DNA of 64,000 nucleotides, from positions 1,674,001 to 1,738,000 of the forward strand of contig NZ_JADNQW010000005.1 of the NCBI RefSeq assembly GCF_015709455.1, written 5' to 3'. A program made the translations under genes and the position numbers. Within the stretch, counting starts at the first letter, position 1; every line of letters starts with the position of its first letter. The DNA is from Methylosinus sp. H3A. GTDB taxonomy: Bacteria; Pseudomonadota; Alphaproteobacteria; Rhizobiales; Beijerinckiaceae. The notes below the pieces were generated by a model. It saw only the letters and a program-made list of their open reading frames with translations, was not told the DNA's origin and ran no database searches. This document shows positions 38,914-46,466 of this stretch, piece after piece.

Positions 38914-39728
38914 TTGCGCCATTCCATCGCAGGCGCATCTGTGTGCTGCCTCTCGCTTTCATGTTGCGCGCTGTCTCCCTCACGGCCTACGTTCCGAATT
39001 GTCTCGCGACGATAGGTGTGGTCGCCGTGATTGCAGCGTCCTCGCTACAATTCGGCGCCTTCGCTCTCGCGAAATCGGCGTCGAATGATCCATCGCCAGC
39101 GAGCGGACGTACCCGGGCCGAGATCGAAACTTTCGTCGAAGAAGCTGCGAAGCGCTTCGCCGTACCGACTCGCTGGATACGCGCGATAATGCGTGTCGAG
39201 AGCGGCGGCGATGTTCGCGCGCGATCGCCCAAGGGCGCAATCGGGCTGATGCAGGTCATGCCTTCGACTTACGAGGAATTGCGCCTTCGCCACGGCTTCG
39301 GCGTCGACCCATTCGATCCGCACGACAACATCTTGGCCGGCTCGGCGTATATTCGAGAGCTGATCGATCGATACGGATCGCCCGGCTTCCTCGCAGCTTA
39401 TAATGCAGGTCCGGCGCGCTTCGACCGGTATCTCACGGCAGGACGAGCGCTCCCCGCTGAAACGCTGGAATATGTCGAAGCGCTCGCTCCGATGATCGAT
39501 CACGGACAGCTTCAGCGCCGAGTCGACGGCGGCCCGACTTCCTTCACCGGAAATGACGCGCCGCTCTTCGTTCTCCGCGCCGATGGCGATCCGTCGGGCG
39601 AATTGTCGTCGCTCGACATGCAGCCGAATGGCGCATCGACCGCACGTCGCATCGCCGATTTGTCTGCGCTCGTTCCGCATTCGAACGGTCTCTTTGTACC
39701 CATCGCACGCGGGAGTGACCTGCAATGA
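38910..39728 (+). CDS. Lytic transglycosylase of the transfer system
   Basis: The 272-aa SLT-family enzyme has a signal/anchor region in its first 50 residues, catalytic Glu in IRAIMRVESGGDVRARSPKG, then AIGLMQVMPSTYEELR, DPHDNILAGSAYIRELIDRY and LAAYNAGPARFD. It opens peptidoglycan locally for assembly of the type IV channel, like VirB1. It overlaps traF (ATGA). The C-terminal 70 residues are low complexity. Confidence 0.93.
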   Translation: MIAPFHRRRICVLPLAFMLRAVSLTAYVPNCLATIGVVAVIAASSLQFGAFALAKSASNDPSPASGRTRAEIETFVEEAAKRFAVPTRWIRAIMRVESGGDVRARSPKGAIGLMQVMPSTYEELRLRHGFGVDPFDPHDNILAGSAYIRELIDRYGSPGFLAAYNAGPARFDRYLTAGRALPAETLEYVEALAPMIDHGQLQRRVDGGPTSFTGNDAPLFVLRADGDPSGELSSLDMQPNGASTARRIADLSALVPHSNGLFVPIARGSDLQ

Positions 39729-39828
39729 AGGAGATCGCATTTCATCGAAGGCTGGCGAACAATGTCGCGCATCCGGCGAGTTTCGACGGAGAGCGTGATC
39801 GAGCGGGTTACGGAGGGCAGGATAAAAG

Positions 39829-39849
39829 GGACAGCCTGCGGCTCTGTCC
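39829..39849. other. Candidate origin-of-transfer dyad upstream of the relaxase
   Basis: GGACAG and CTGTCC form an imperfect hairpin with an inner GCC/GGC pairing, about 120 bp before the relaxase gene. Further on, CAGCCTGTGAATT and CAGCCTGTCGATC (39,888-39,922) are near-repeats. An oriT is expected in such a place, but no nic site can be identified by comparison. The short frame starting at 39725 through this region is judged spurious. Confidence 0.3.
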
Positions 39850-39971
39850 GGCGGTCGTTTTATCTTTCTTCGTCAGTACCTTCGTACAGCCTGTGAATTC
39901 GTGGCGCAGCCTGTCGATCTTCGCATGTGATTCTAACAGCACGGCAATTTTCACCTCGTCGGCGCTGCGCC

Positions 39972-41702
39972 ATGTCTCGTGACCACGACATCCGCATTCG
40001 TCCCGGCCGCATCCGCTCGACGAAGCCGGGAAAGGGAAAGAGCTTCGTGGCGCGCGTTCTCGCGGCGACGCAGAAGGCCGGGGGGTTGCATCGGGGCACG
40101 CGCGGAAAGGCGGGGAGCTTCGGGCGCGGGCGCGCCGCAAGCTTGCTGGCGATCCGCGGCCTCACCTCGAAATCCTGCGGCGTTGTAATCAAGGCGCGCG
40201 TCGTCCGGCACGGGTCGAAGTCGGCGCAGCTCGGCACGCATCTTTCCTATCTGCGCCGCGACGGTGTGACTCGTGACGGCTCGCCTGGGAAAATGTTCGA
40301 CGCCGGAGGCGACGAGGGGGATGCGCGGGGCTTCGCCGAACGTTGCCAGGGTGACCGCCATCATTTCCGCTTCATCGTGTCGCCCGATGACGCGGCGGAA
40401 CTATCCGACTTGCGGAGCTTCACGCGCGATCTGATGGGGCAAATGAAGCGCGATCTTGGAACGGGAGTCGATTGGGTCGCGGTCGACCACTGGAACACCG
40501 AGCATCCCCACATTCATATTCTCGTGCGCGGGCGCGCCGACGACGACCGCGATCTCGTCATCAGCCGCGACTATATCAGCCGCGGCCTTCGTGGCCGCGC
40601 CGAGCAGCTCGTCACTCTGGAGCTCGGCCCGCGCAGCGAACTCGAGATTCGCCGTGGCCTCGAACGTCAGGTGGAGGCGGACCGCTGGACGCCGCTCGAT
40701 CAAACGCTCCGCCAGGCTGCCGGCCGAGAGGGAGTCGTCGATTTGCGCCCGAGCCCGGAGCCGGCGGCTGATAGCGAGCGGCCCATGCTCGTCGGGCGCA
40801 TCCGCAAGCTGGAGAAGCTCGGCCTCGCCGCGCCGATCGGCCCGGGACAATGGGTTCTGGCCGAGGAAACCGAGAGCACGCTTCGCGCGCTCGGCGAACG
40901 CGGCGACATCATCAAGCGCATCCATCGCAGCCTCACTGAACGCGGCATCGAGCGATCCGCCGGCGACTTCGCCTGGAATAGCGAAGCGCGGGGCGACCCG
41001 ATCCTCGGCCGTCTCGTCTCGCGCGGGCTCGACGACGAATTGAAGGGCTCCGCCTTCGCCGTCGTCGACGGCGTCGACGGCCGGGCCCACCACATTCGCT
41101 TCACCGACCTCGATGCGACCGGCGACGCCACGCCGGGCGCCATCGTGGAAGTCCGACGCCTCTCGCCGCGCGAGGGCGGATTGTCGCGGCTCGTCCTCGC
41201 CTTTCGCTCCGATCTCTCGATCGAGCAGCAAATTCACGCAACGGGCGCCACTTGGCTCGATCGCCGCCTCGTGGAGGCGGAGCCCATGCCGCTCTCCGAA
41301 GCGGGCTTCGGCCACGAGGTGCGAGACGCCATGGACGCCCGCGCCGAGCATCTCGTCGCCGACGGGTTGGCGCGCCGCCAAGGCCAGCGATTCGTCTTCG
41401 CGCGGGATTTGCTCGCCACCCTGCGCGCGCGTGAACTCGATGAGGTTGCTGGCCGGCTCTCTGCTATTTCCGGCCTACCGCACCAGCGTGCGGCCGAAGG
41501 GGCGTCGGTCGCCGGCGTCTATCGCCAGCGGGTCACGCTCGCCTCGGGTCGCTTCGCCATGATCGACGACGGCCTCGGATTCAGCCTCGTTCCCTGGTCG
41601 CGCTCGCTCGAACGCGAACTCGGACGGCATGTCTCGGGCGTCATGTCGCCCGGCGGCGGCGTCGAATGGAGCTTTGGCCGCAAAAGAGGGATCGGTCTTT
41701 AG
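39972..41702 (+). CDS. MOB-type relaxase (DUF3363)
   Basis: The 576-aa DNA relaxase nicks oriT and pilots the strand into the recipient. The metal-binding histidine cluster is DHWNTEHPHIHILVRG (H173, H178, H180, H182). An upstream segment with GTHLSYLRRDGVTRDG and the DUF3363 C-terminal region (ASGRFAMIDDGLGFSLVPW) define the family used by ICEMlSym-like and Tn4371-like elements. The N-terminus is rich in Lys/Arg. ATG 39972 follows the candidate oriT region by about 120 bp. Confidence 0.92.
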   Translation: MSRDHDIRIRPGRIRSTKPGKGKSFVARVLAATQKAGGLHRGTRGKAGSFGRGRAASLLAIRGLTSKSCGVVIKARVVRHGSKSAQLGTHLSYLRRDGVTRDGSPGKMFDAGGDEGDARGFAERCQGDRHHFRFIVSPDDAAELSDLRSFTRDLMGQMKRDLGTGVDWVAVDHWNTEHPHIHILVRGRADDDRDLVISRDYISRGLRGRAEQLVTLELGPRSELEIRRGLERQVEADRWTPLDQTLRQAAGREGVVDLRPSPEPAADSERPMLVGRIRKLEKLGLAAPIGPGQWVLAEETESTLRALGERGDIIKRIHRSLTERGIERSAGDFAWNSEARGDPILGRLVSRGLDDELKGSAFAVVDGVDGRAHHIRFTDLDATGDATPGAIVEVRRLSPREGGLSRLVLAFRSDLSIEQQIHATGATWLDRRLVEAEPMPLSEAGFGHEVRDAMDARAEHLVADGLARRQGQRFVFARDLLATLRARELDEVAGRLSAISGLPHQRAAEGASVAGVYRQRVTLASGRFAMIDDGLGFSLVPWSRSLERELGRHVSGVMSPGGGVEWSFGRKRGIGL

Positions 41703-41770
41703 CTCACCGCACTCGACGCCCCAATCGAACTTCGATCGGAACCGACGGCTCGGTGCGTCTCAACGCAGGT

Positions 41771-42466
41771 TCACTCTGTGACTCGCGTCATCGACGGCAT
41801 CGGTGCGCCTTGCCATTCCAGCCGCCAAATCCCGCCTTGCCGCAGGTTCTGCACGAGATCAGGCCGGAAGGCGGCGAGGCATGTGCCGCCAGTGTGCCGC
41901 GCCGAGGGATAGACGACCCCATTGCTCGCCGCTTCGGCGCGCAATCGTCGCGCGAGCGTCTGCCCGGCGGGATAGGCGATCGCCGGGTCGTCGCCCAGCG
42001 CGGGTTCGCTCGCTCGATCGAACCCGCGCAAATCGTGAAAAGGCCCGAAGAAATCCGCCATCAGCTCGGCGTAGTCGGTGACATTCTGGAAACGCCCGAC
42101 CGCGTCGAGCTCGCGCGTCAGATGAAAGGACACTTCGCCGAGCGAGGTTTCGGCCTCGAAGGCGCAGTACCAGGCACCGCGATCCTCATCGTTGAAGCGA
42201 TTACCGCCCGGCCGCGTATGAGTGAAGGCGGCGTTGATAAAGGTGTAGCCGGGACGACCGAACACGAGCTCGCGGGGGTCGAGCCCGGGCAGCCCCGTCT
42301 CCTGCGCCGTCAATCGCGCATTGGTGACGCTCTCGAGGCCCGCGAGGTCTTCGAGCGCGCCGAAGTTCGCGGCCAGAGGCAGCAGCACCGGCGGCTTCAA
42401 CCGGCCCGTGGAAATGAGACGGACCGTGTCGCGCTGGGCGAGATCGACCCTCGGCGGCAGGGACAT
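41771..42466 (-). CDS. RES-domain toxin of an Xre-RES module
   Basis: The 231-aa toxin is of the RES family, whose members deplete NAD+ by phosphorolysis or modify targets. Typical features are an Arg in GGNRFNDEDRGAWYCAFEAE, Glu in SLGEVSFHL and a Ser/Asn near NGVVYPSARHTGGTCLAAF. Its ATG starts on the base after the antitoxin stop, so translation is coupled. It stabilises the ICE or kills plasmid-free or excised-free segregants; this role is known for the family and inferred here. Confidence 0.9.
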   Translation of the reverse strand: MSLPPRVDLAQRDTVRLISTGRLKPPVLLPLAANFGALEDLAGLESVTNARLTAQETGLPGLDPRELVFGRPGYTFINAAFTHTRPGGNRFNDEDRGAWYCAFEAETSLGEVSFHLTRELDAVGRFQNVTDYAELMADFFGPFHDLRGFDRASEPALGDDPAIAYPAGQTLARRLRAEAASNGVVYPSARHTGGTCLAAFRPDLVQNLRQGGIWRLEWQGAPMPSMTRVTE

Positions 42467-42913
42467 TCACAGGCCGCCGCGCAACGCGTCGATATGCCGG
42501 CGAACTTCCAGCATCTTCGGAATGCCGCCCTCGGTCATAGCGTCGAGGGGGCGACGGCCTCCGTAGAGCGGCCCCTTGTTCGGCAAGCGGACCCATTCGT
42601 CGGAGAGCGGCTCGGAAAACAGCAGTCGCAGCCCTTTGAAGATGCCGACGAGCGCGCTGACGCGCGTGAGCGTGTCCTGCGACAGCGCCCCAGACCATTG
42701 GCCTTTCTTCATGCGGAACCAGGTCCGCTCCGAGGCGCCGCCCAGAAGCGCGCAAACTTCTGCGCTGGTTAGACGCCAGATCTCGGCGAGGCGCACGACC
42801 CCTTCGACGGCCGCCGGCGTCAAACGCTCGCGCGTGGCCGCATCCGCCAAATTGGGCGGTGTCGGTGGCGAGCTGAAATCCGTGGCCGGGTTTGCGGCGT
42901 GGGCAAAGCTCAT
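42467..42913 (-). CDS. Xre/MbcA/ParS-type antitoxin
   Basis: The 148-aa antitoxin has an N-terminal helical DNA-binding region (VRLAEIWRLTSAEVCALLGG, SERTWFRMKKG) and the C-terminal toxin-binding MbcA/ParS domain (YGGRRPLDAMTEGGIPKMLE). ATG 42913 follows GAGG; the frame is open to a TTG at 42931, which is less likely. Two palindromes with a CAATTG core lie just upstream and are probable binding sites for autoregulation. Confidence 0.9.
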   Translation of the reverse strand: MSFAHAANPATDFSSPPTPPNLADAATRERLTPAAVEGVVRLAEIWRLTSAEVCALLGGASERTWFRMKKGQWSGALSQDTLTRVSALVGIFKGLRLLFSEPLSDEWVRLPNKGPLYGGRRPLDAMTEGGIPKMLEVRRHIDALRGGL

Positions 42914-42925
42914 GCTGACCTCATT

Positions 42926-42960
42926 CGTCAATTGACGAGAAATATACTGCCAATTGGCAG
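42926..42960 (-). promoter_or_regulatory. Toxin-antitoxin operator and promoter
   Basis: CGTCAATTGACG (42926-42937) and CTGCCAATTGGCAG (42947-42960) are perfect palindromes sharing the core CAATTG, with centres 22 bp apart (two helical turns). A -10-like TATATT lies between them on the minus strand. The antitoxin should bind both and repress. Confidence 0.75.
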
Positions 42961-43151
42961 GAAATCAATCGCCACCAGCAGGCTGTTCCGAATCGGCGTG
43001 CGTGGCCGCCCGCTTTCCCTCCCGAGGCCGCCCGATGCCTCGGCGACGGCCGGCGTTCGCTGCCGGTTTTTGCGCGCCAGGACGCGTTTCTCTACGACCA
43101 CCGCCTCGCGTGCCTTGCGCGCCAGAGCGCGGCGCCGCGAAACTGACGCGT

Positions 43152-45179
43152 ATGTCCGCCACGCGCATTCTATGGGGCCAGATCCTCGTCGTCTTCGCGA
43201 TCGTGCTCGCCACGACGTGGGGCGCGACGGAATGGACGGCTTGGCGGCTCGCCTTCCAGTCCGAATTGGGACTGCCGTGGTTCAAGATCGAGTCCTGGCC
43301 CTTCTATGCTCCGCCGGCGTTCTTCTGGTGGTGGTATCACTTCGACGCCTACGCCCCCGAGATTTTCATCGAGGGCGCAGCCATCGCGGCGTCGGGCGGC
43401 TTTGCCTCCATAGCCGCCGCGATCCTCATGTCAGTCCTGCGCGCCCGCGAATCGACGAACGTCATCACCTATGGCTCGGCGCGTTGGGCGACGGCGACCG
43501 AGATTCGCAACGCAGGAATGCTCGGGCCGGACGGCGTCGTGATCGGCCGCCTCGACCATGACTATCTGCGCCACGACGGACCGGAGCACGTTCTCTGTTT
43601 TGCGCCGACTCGGTCCGGGAAAGGTGTCGGCCTCGTTATTCCGACCTTGCTCACCTGGCCTGCTGCGGCGATCGTCCACGACATCAAGGGTGAGAATTGG
43701 AATCTCACCGCGGGATGGCGGTCGCGCTTCGGACGCGTGCTGCTGTTCGATCCGACCAACGCCGATTCGGCCGCCTATAATCCCCTGCTCGAGGTGCGGC
43801 GAGGTCCGGCCGAGGTGCGCGACGTGCAAAATGTCGCCGACATTCTCGTCGATCCGGAAGGCGCTTTGGAACGCCGCAATCATTGGGAAAAGACGAGCCA
43901 CTCGCTCCTCGTCGGCGCGATCCTCCATGTGCTCTATGCCGAAGCCGACAAGACGCTCGCCGGCGTCGCCAACTTTCTCTCGGACCCGAAGCGGCCGATC
44001 GAGACGACGCTCAAAGCGATGATGACGACGAGGCATCTCGGCGCCGATGGACCGCATCCCGTCGTCGCCTCGACGGCGCGCGAACTCTTGAACAAGTCTG
44101 AGAATGAGCGCTCCGGCGTGCTGTCGACGGCCATGTCGTTCCTCGGCCTCTATCGCGATCCCGTCGTGGCGCAGATGACGCGCCGCTGCGACTGGCGCAT
44201 CGACGATCTTGTTTCGGGCGAACGACCGGCGACGCTCTATCTCGTCGTTCCGCCGTCGGATATTTCCCGCACGAAGCCGCTCGTGCGTCTGGTGCTCAAT
44301 CAGATCGGTCGCCGGTTGACCGAGGAGCTCGACGCGACAAATCGGCATCACCGACTATTGCTGATGCTCGATGAATTTCCGGCGCTCGGCCGGCTCGACT
44401 TTTTCGAGTCGGCGCTCGCCTTCATGGCGGGCTATGGGATCAAGAGCTTCCTCATCGCCCAATCGCTCAACCAGATCGAGAAGGCCTATGGGCCGAACAA
44501 CGCAATTCTCGACAATTGCCATGTGCGCGTATCCTTCGCAACCAATGACGAGCGCACGGCGAAACGCGTCTCCGACGCCCTCGGCACGGCGACCGAGCTG
44601 CGCGCGATGCAGAACTACGCCGGCCACAGGCTCAGCCCCTGGCTCGGCCATTTGATGGTGTCGCGCCAGGAAACCGCGCGACCGCTGTTGACGCCCGGCG
44701 AAATCATGCAGCTTCCCACCACGGACGAAATCGTTCTCGTCTCCGGTCTCCCGCCGATCCGTGCGAAGAAGGCGCGCTATTACGAGGATCGGCGATTGAC
44801 GGCGCGGATTCTCCCGCCTCCCTTCCTCGAAGGAAACGAGCGCGAGGCCGCAAAGCGGACTGCGACGCCATGTCATTTGCAAGACGACTGGATCATGGCG
44901 CCCTCGAGCCTCACAGCTTTTGCGGAGGCGGAACAGAGCGATGCCACGACATCGGACGCTGATGATCCGGCGAACGGCGGCATTCGACGGGAGCCCGAAA
45001 TCCCCGATCACGAAGCCGTCGCGCCGGAAAGACCGGGGCCTGCTTGGTCACGGGAGGAGCCAATGGACAACGACGACCATGACGACGAGGATGCGATCCG
45101 CGCGCGTGCTCTTCACAGCCGATTCCGATCCGTTGCGCGGCAAGCCACGATGGATCCCGACGATGGAATAGCGCTGTGA
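43152..45179 (+). CDS. traG: TraG/VirD4 coupling protein
   Basis: The 675-aa type IV coupling protein has two N-terminal membrane segments (ILVVFAIVLATTWGATEW; FIEGAAIAASGGFASIAAAI), Walker A FAPTRSGKGVGLVIP (about residues 150-164), HDIKGENWNLTAGWR, and Walker B LLLMLDEFPALGRLDFFESA. The C-terminus is acidic. It brings the relaxase-DNA complex to the Trb channel. It follows the toxin-antitoxin pair in the opposite direction; in related ICEs it directly follows the relaxase. Confidence 0.95.
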   Translation: MSATRILWGQILVVFAIVLATTWGATEWTAWRLAFQSELGLPWFKIESWPFYAPPAFFWWWYHFDAYAPEIFIEGAAIAASGGFASIAAAILMSVLRARESTNVITYGSARWATATEIRNAGMLGPDGVVIGRLDHDYLRHDGPEHVLCFAPTRSGKGVGLVIPTLLTWPAAAIVHDIKGENWNLTAGWRSRFGRVLLFDPTNADSAAYNPLLEVRRGPAEVRDVQNVADILVDPEGALERRNHWEKTSHSLLVGAILHVLYAEADKTLAGVANFLSDPKRPIETTLKAMMTTRHLGADGPHPVVASTARELLNKSENERSGVLSTAMSFLGLYRDPVVAQMTRRCDWRIDDLVSGERPATLYLVVPPSDISRTKPLVRLVLNQIGRRLTEELDATNRHHRLLLMLDEFPALGRLDFFESALAFMAGYGIKSFLIAQSLNQIEKAYGPNNAILDNCHVRVSFATNDERTAKRVSDALGTATELRAMQNYAGHRLSPWLGHLMVSRQETARPLLTPGEIMQLPTTDEIVLVSGLPPIRAKKARYYEDRRLTARILPPPFLEGNEREAAKRTATPCHLQDDWIMAPSSLTAFAEAEQSDATTSDADDPANGGIRREPEIPDHEAVAPERPGPAWSREEPMDNDDHDDEDAIRARALHSRFRSVARQATMDPDDGIAL

Positions 45180-45186
45180 GGCGACG

Positions 45187-45627
45187 ATGGCTGTAAAACA
45201 CCGTCTCTCTGTCTATCTCGACGCCGAGATGATGGCGCGGCTGGAAAAGCTCGCGACGAAAGAGCGCGCCGCAAAATCGGCGATCGCCGAAGCCGCCATT
45301 GTTTCCTTTCTCACGTCGGACGACGCCGATCGTTGGGAGGCTACCGTGACACGCCGGCTCGACCGACTCACCCGCTCCGTCGATCGTATGGAGCGCGACC
45401 TCGAATTCTCGGTCGAAGCGCTCGCGCTCTACATCCGCGCTTGGCTGACCGCGACGCCGCCTCTGCCCGATGGCGCGCAAGCCGCCGCGCAGGCGAAGGG
45501 CCGCGAGCGCTATGAGAATTTCATCCAAGCGTTGGGGCGAAGGTTGGCGAAGGGGCAGCGATTGTCGCGGGAGCTCTCAGATGAAGTCTCCATGCCCGAA
45601 CGCGAGATCGGTAAGTCCGCTTCGTAA
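45187..45627 (+). CDS. CopG-family ribbon-helix-helix regulator
   Basis: The 146-aa protein has an N-terminal RHH domain: KHRLSVYLDAEMMARLEKLA, then KSAIAEAAIVSFL. A helical C-terminus follows. It is conserved between traG and trbB in this ICE family and starts seven bases after traG. It probably regulates transfer genes. In this element a 6-kb insert separates it from trbB. Confidence 0.88.
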   Translation: MAVKHRLSVYLDAEMMARLEKLATKERAAKSAIAEAAIVSFLTSDDADRWEATVTRRLDRLTRSVDRMERDLEFSVEALALYIRAWLTATPPLPDGAQAAAQAKGRERYENFIQALGRRLAKGQRLSRELSDEVSMPEREIGKSAS

Positions 45628-45677
45628 TCTGGATTACGCCAAAACTTCCCCTTTGCCCTTGGCACGGGAGCGCGCGA

Positions 45678-45697
45678 TCTCATCGGCGCCGATGAGA
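45678..45697. promoter_or_regulatory. 20-bp perfect palindrome downstream of copG
   Basis: TCTCATCGGCGCCGATGAGA is fully self-complementary and begins 51 bp after the copG stop. Perfect 20-bp palindromes are rare by chance. It could be an operator (for example for the CopG protein), or a site favoured for insertion. No T-run follows, so a simple terminator is unlikely. Confidence 0.5.
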
Positions 45698-45906
45698 GGC
45701 TGCGGATGGCGGGGGCTTCTCCCTTTTCAGGCGGCCAAAATTTTCCGGAATTGCGCATGGTCGGTTCTGCTTCGGCGGCGTTTGCCCGCGCCCGTGCAGC
45801 TCGTCGAGACGGGCTGGGTAGCGCGCGACGCACGGCCGAGGCACTGGCGTCGCCCATCATTCTGCGGCTATGGTGAGCGCCGTCGCGATCGCCGAAAGGA
45901 TGTTTG

Positions 45907-46149
45907 ATGACCGAATCGACACTGGTTTCGAACCGAAGGATGGCGCGCGCCGCCGCCGCTCGTCTGCGCTCCAAGCGCGAGGATCGTGTCGTAGACATCG
46001 TGAGGAAAACGATCAGGGGATCTGAGGTCAGCCTTCCGCGCGTCGCTTGGCTGGACCGACCCGAGCAGCCTCGCGCGGAGGAAATGCGAGAGGCCAAGCG
46101 GAGAGACGCTTCAGCTGCAAAAGGCTCACGACAACGACTTGAGCGATAG
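45907..46149 (+). CDS. Small basic protein, hypothetical
   Basis: The 80-aa frame has ATG 45907 preceded by AAAGGA at good spacing. The product is strongly basic (RRMARAAAARLRSKREDRVV, then IRGSEVSLPRVAWLDRPEQP) and could bind nucleic acid. No family is recognised, and the reading may be chance in GC-rich DNA. Confidence 0.4.
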   Translation: MTESTLVSNRRMARAAAARLRSKREDRVVDIVRKTIRGSEVSLPRVAWLDRPEQPRAEEMREAKRRDASAAKGSRQRLER

Positions 46150-46466
46150 CGGGTTTGCCTGAAATGTCGGCGAGGCGCCAGGAGCAGACCCACATGTGGC
46201 GGCTCCATGAGCGATGGCTTGCGTCCGCAGAATATTCTCGCCAAGGTCGAGGCCGTTTTCGGGTCTGCCCAGTTGTCCATTCGAACGACCGCTCAGTGCC
46301 ACCTGCCGGCCTCTGCGACGCGGCAAAAGGATCAAATATAACCTCAAGCGGCATATCCGATATCAGTATGACTTCATCGAAAAAACAGCCGAGTTGGATA
46401 TCGGCAAAACCGCCCGAACGTGGGCAGCAAGAGCGCGGTGGCGACCGACGCGTCCAAGGATCACTT

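Larger units (their letters stand above)
45628..46466. other. Junction region between copG and the cargo genes
   Basis: There is no large convincing gene. The stretch after copG contains a 20-bp perfect palindrome (listed) and an open frame reading QNFPFALG and QNFPELRM-like segments without known match. A plausible small gene lies at 45907-46149. The DNA near 46,300-46,466 becomes AT-richer, marking the start of the foreign cargo. The long minus-strand frame here is Arg/Ser-rich and taken as spurious. Confidence 0.4.

Noticed and set aside
39725..39982. Small plus-strand frame coupled to the transglycosylase stop
   Set aside because: It overlaps the relaxase start, contains the candidate oriT and has no recognisable features; the ATGA overlap may be chance.
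45510..46280. Minus-strand frame of 256 codons after copG
   Set aside because: Arg/Ser/Ala-rich, overlaps copG and a better small plus-strand gene.
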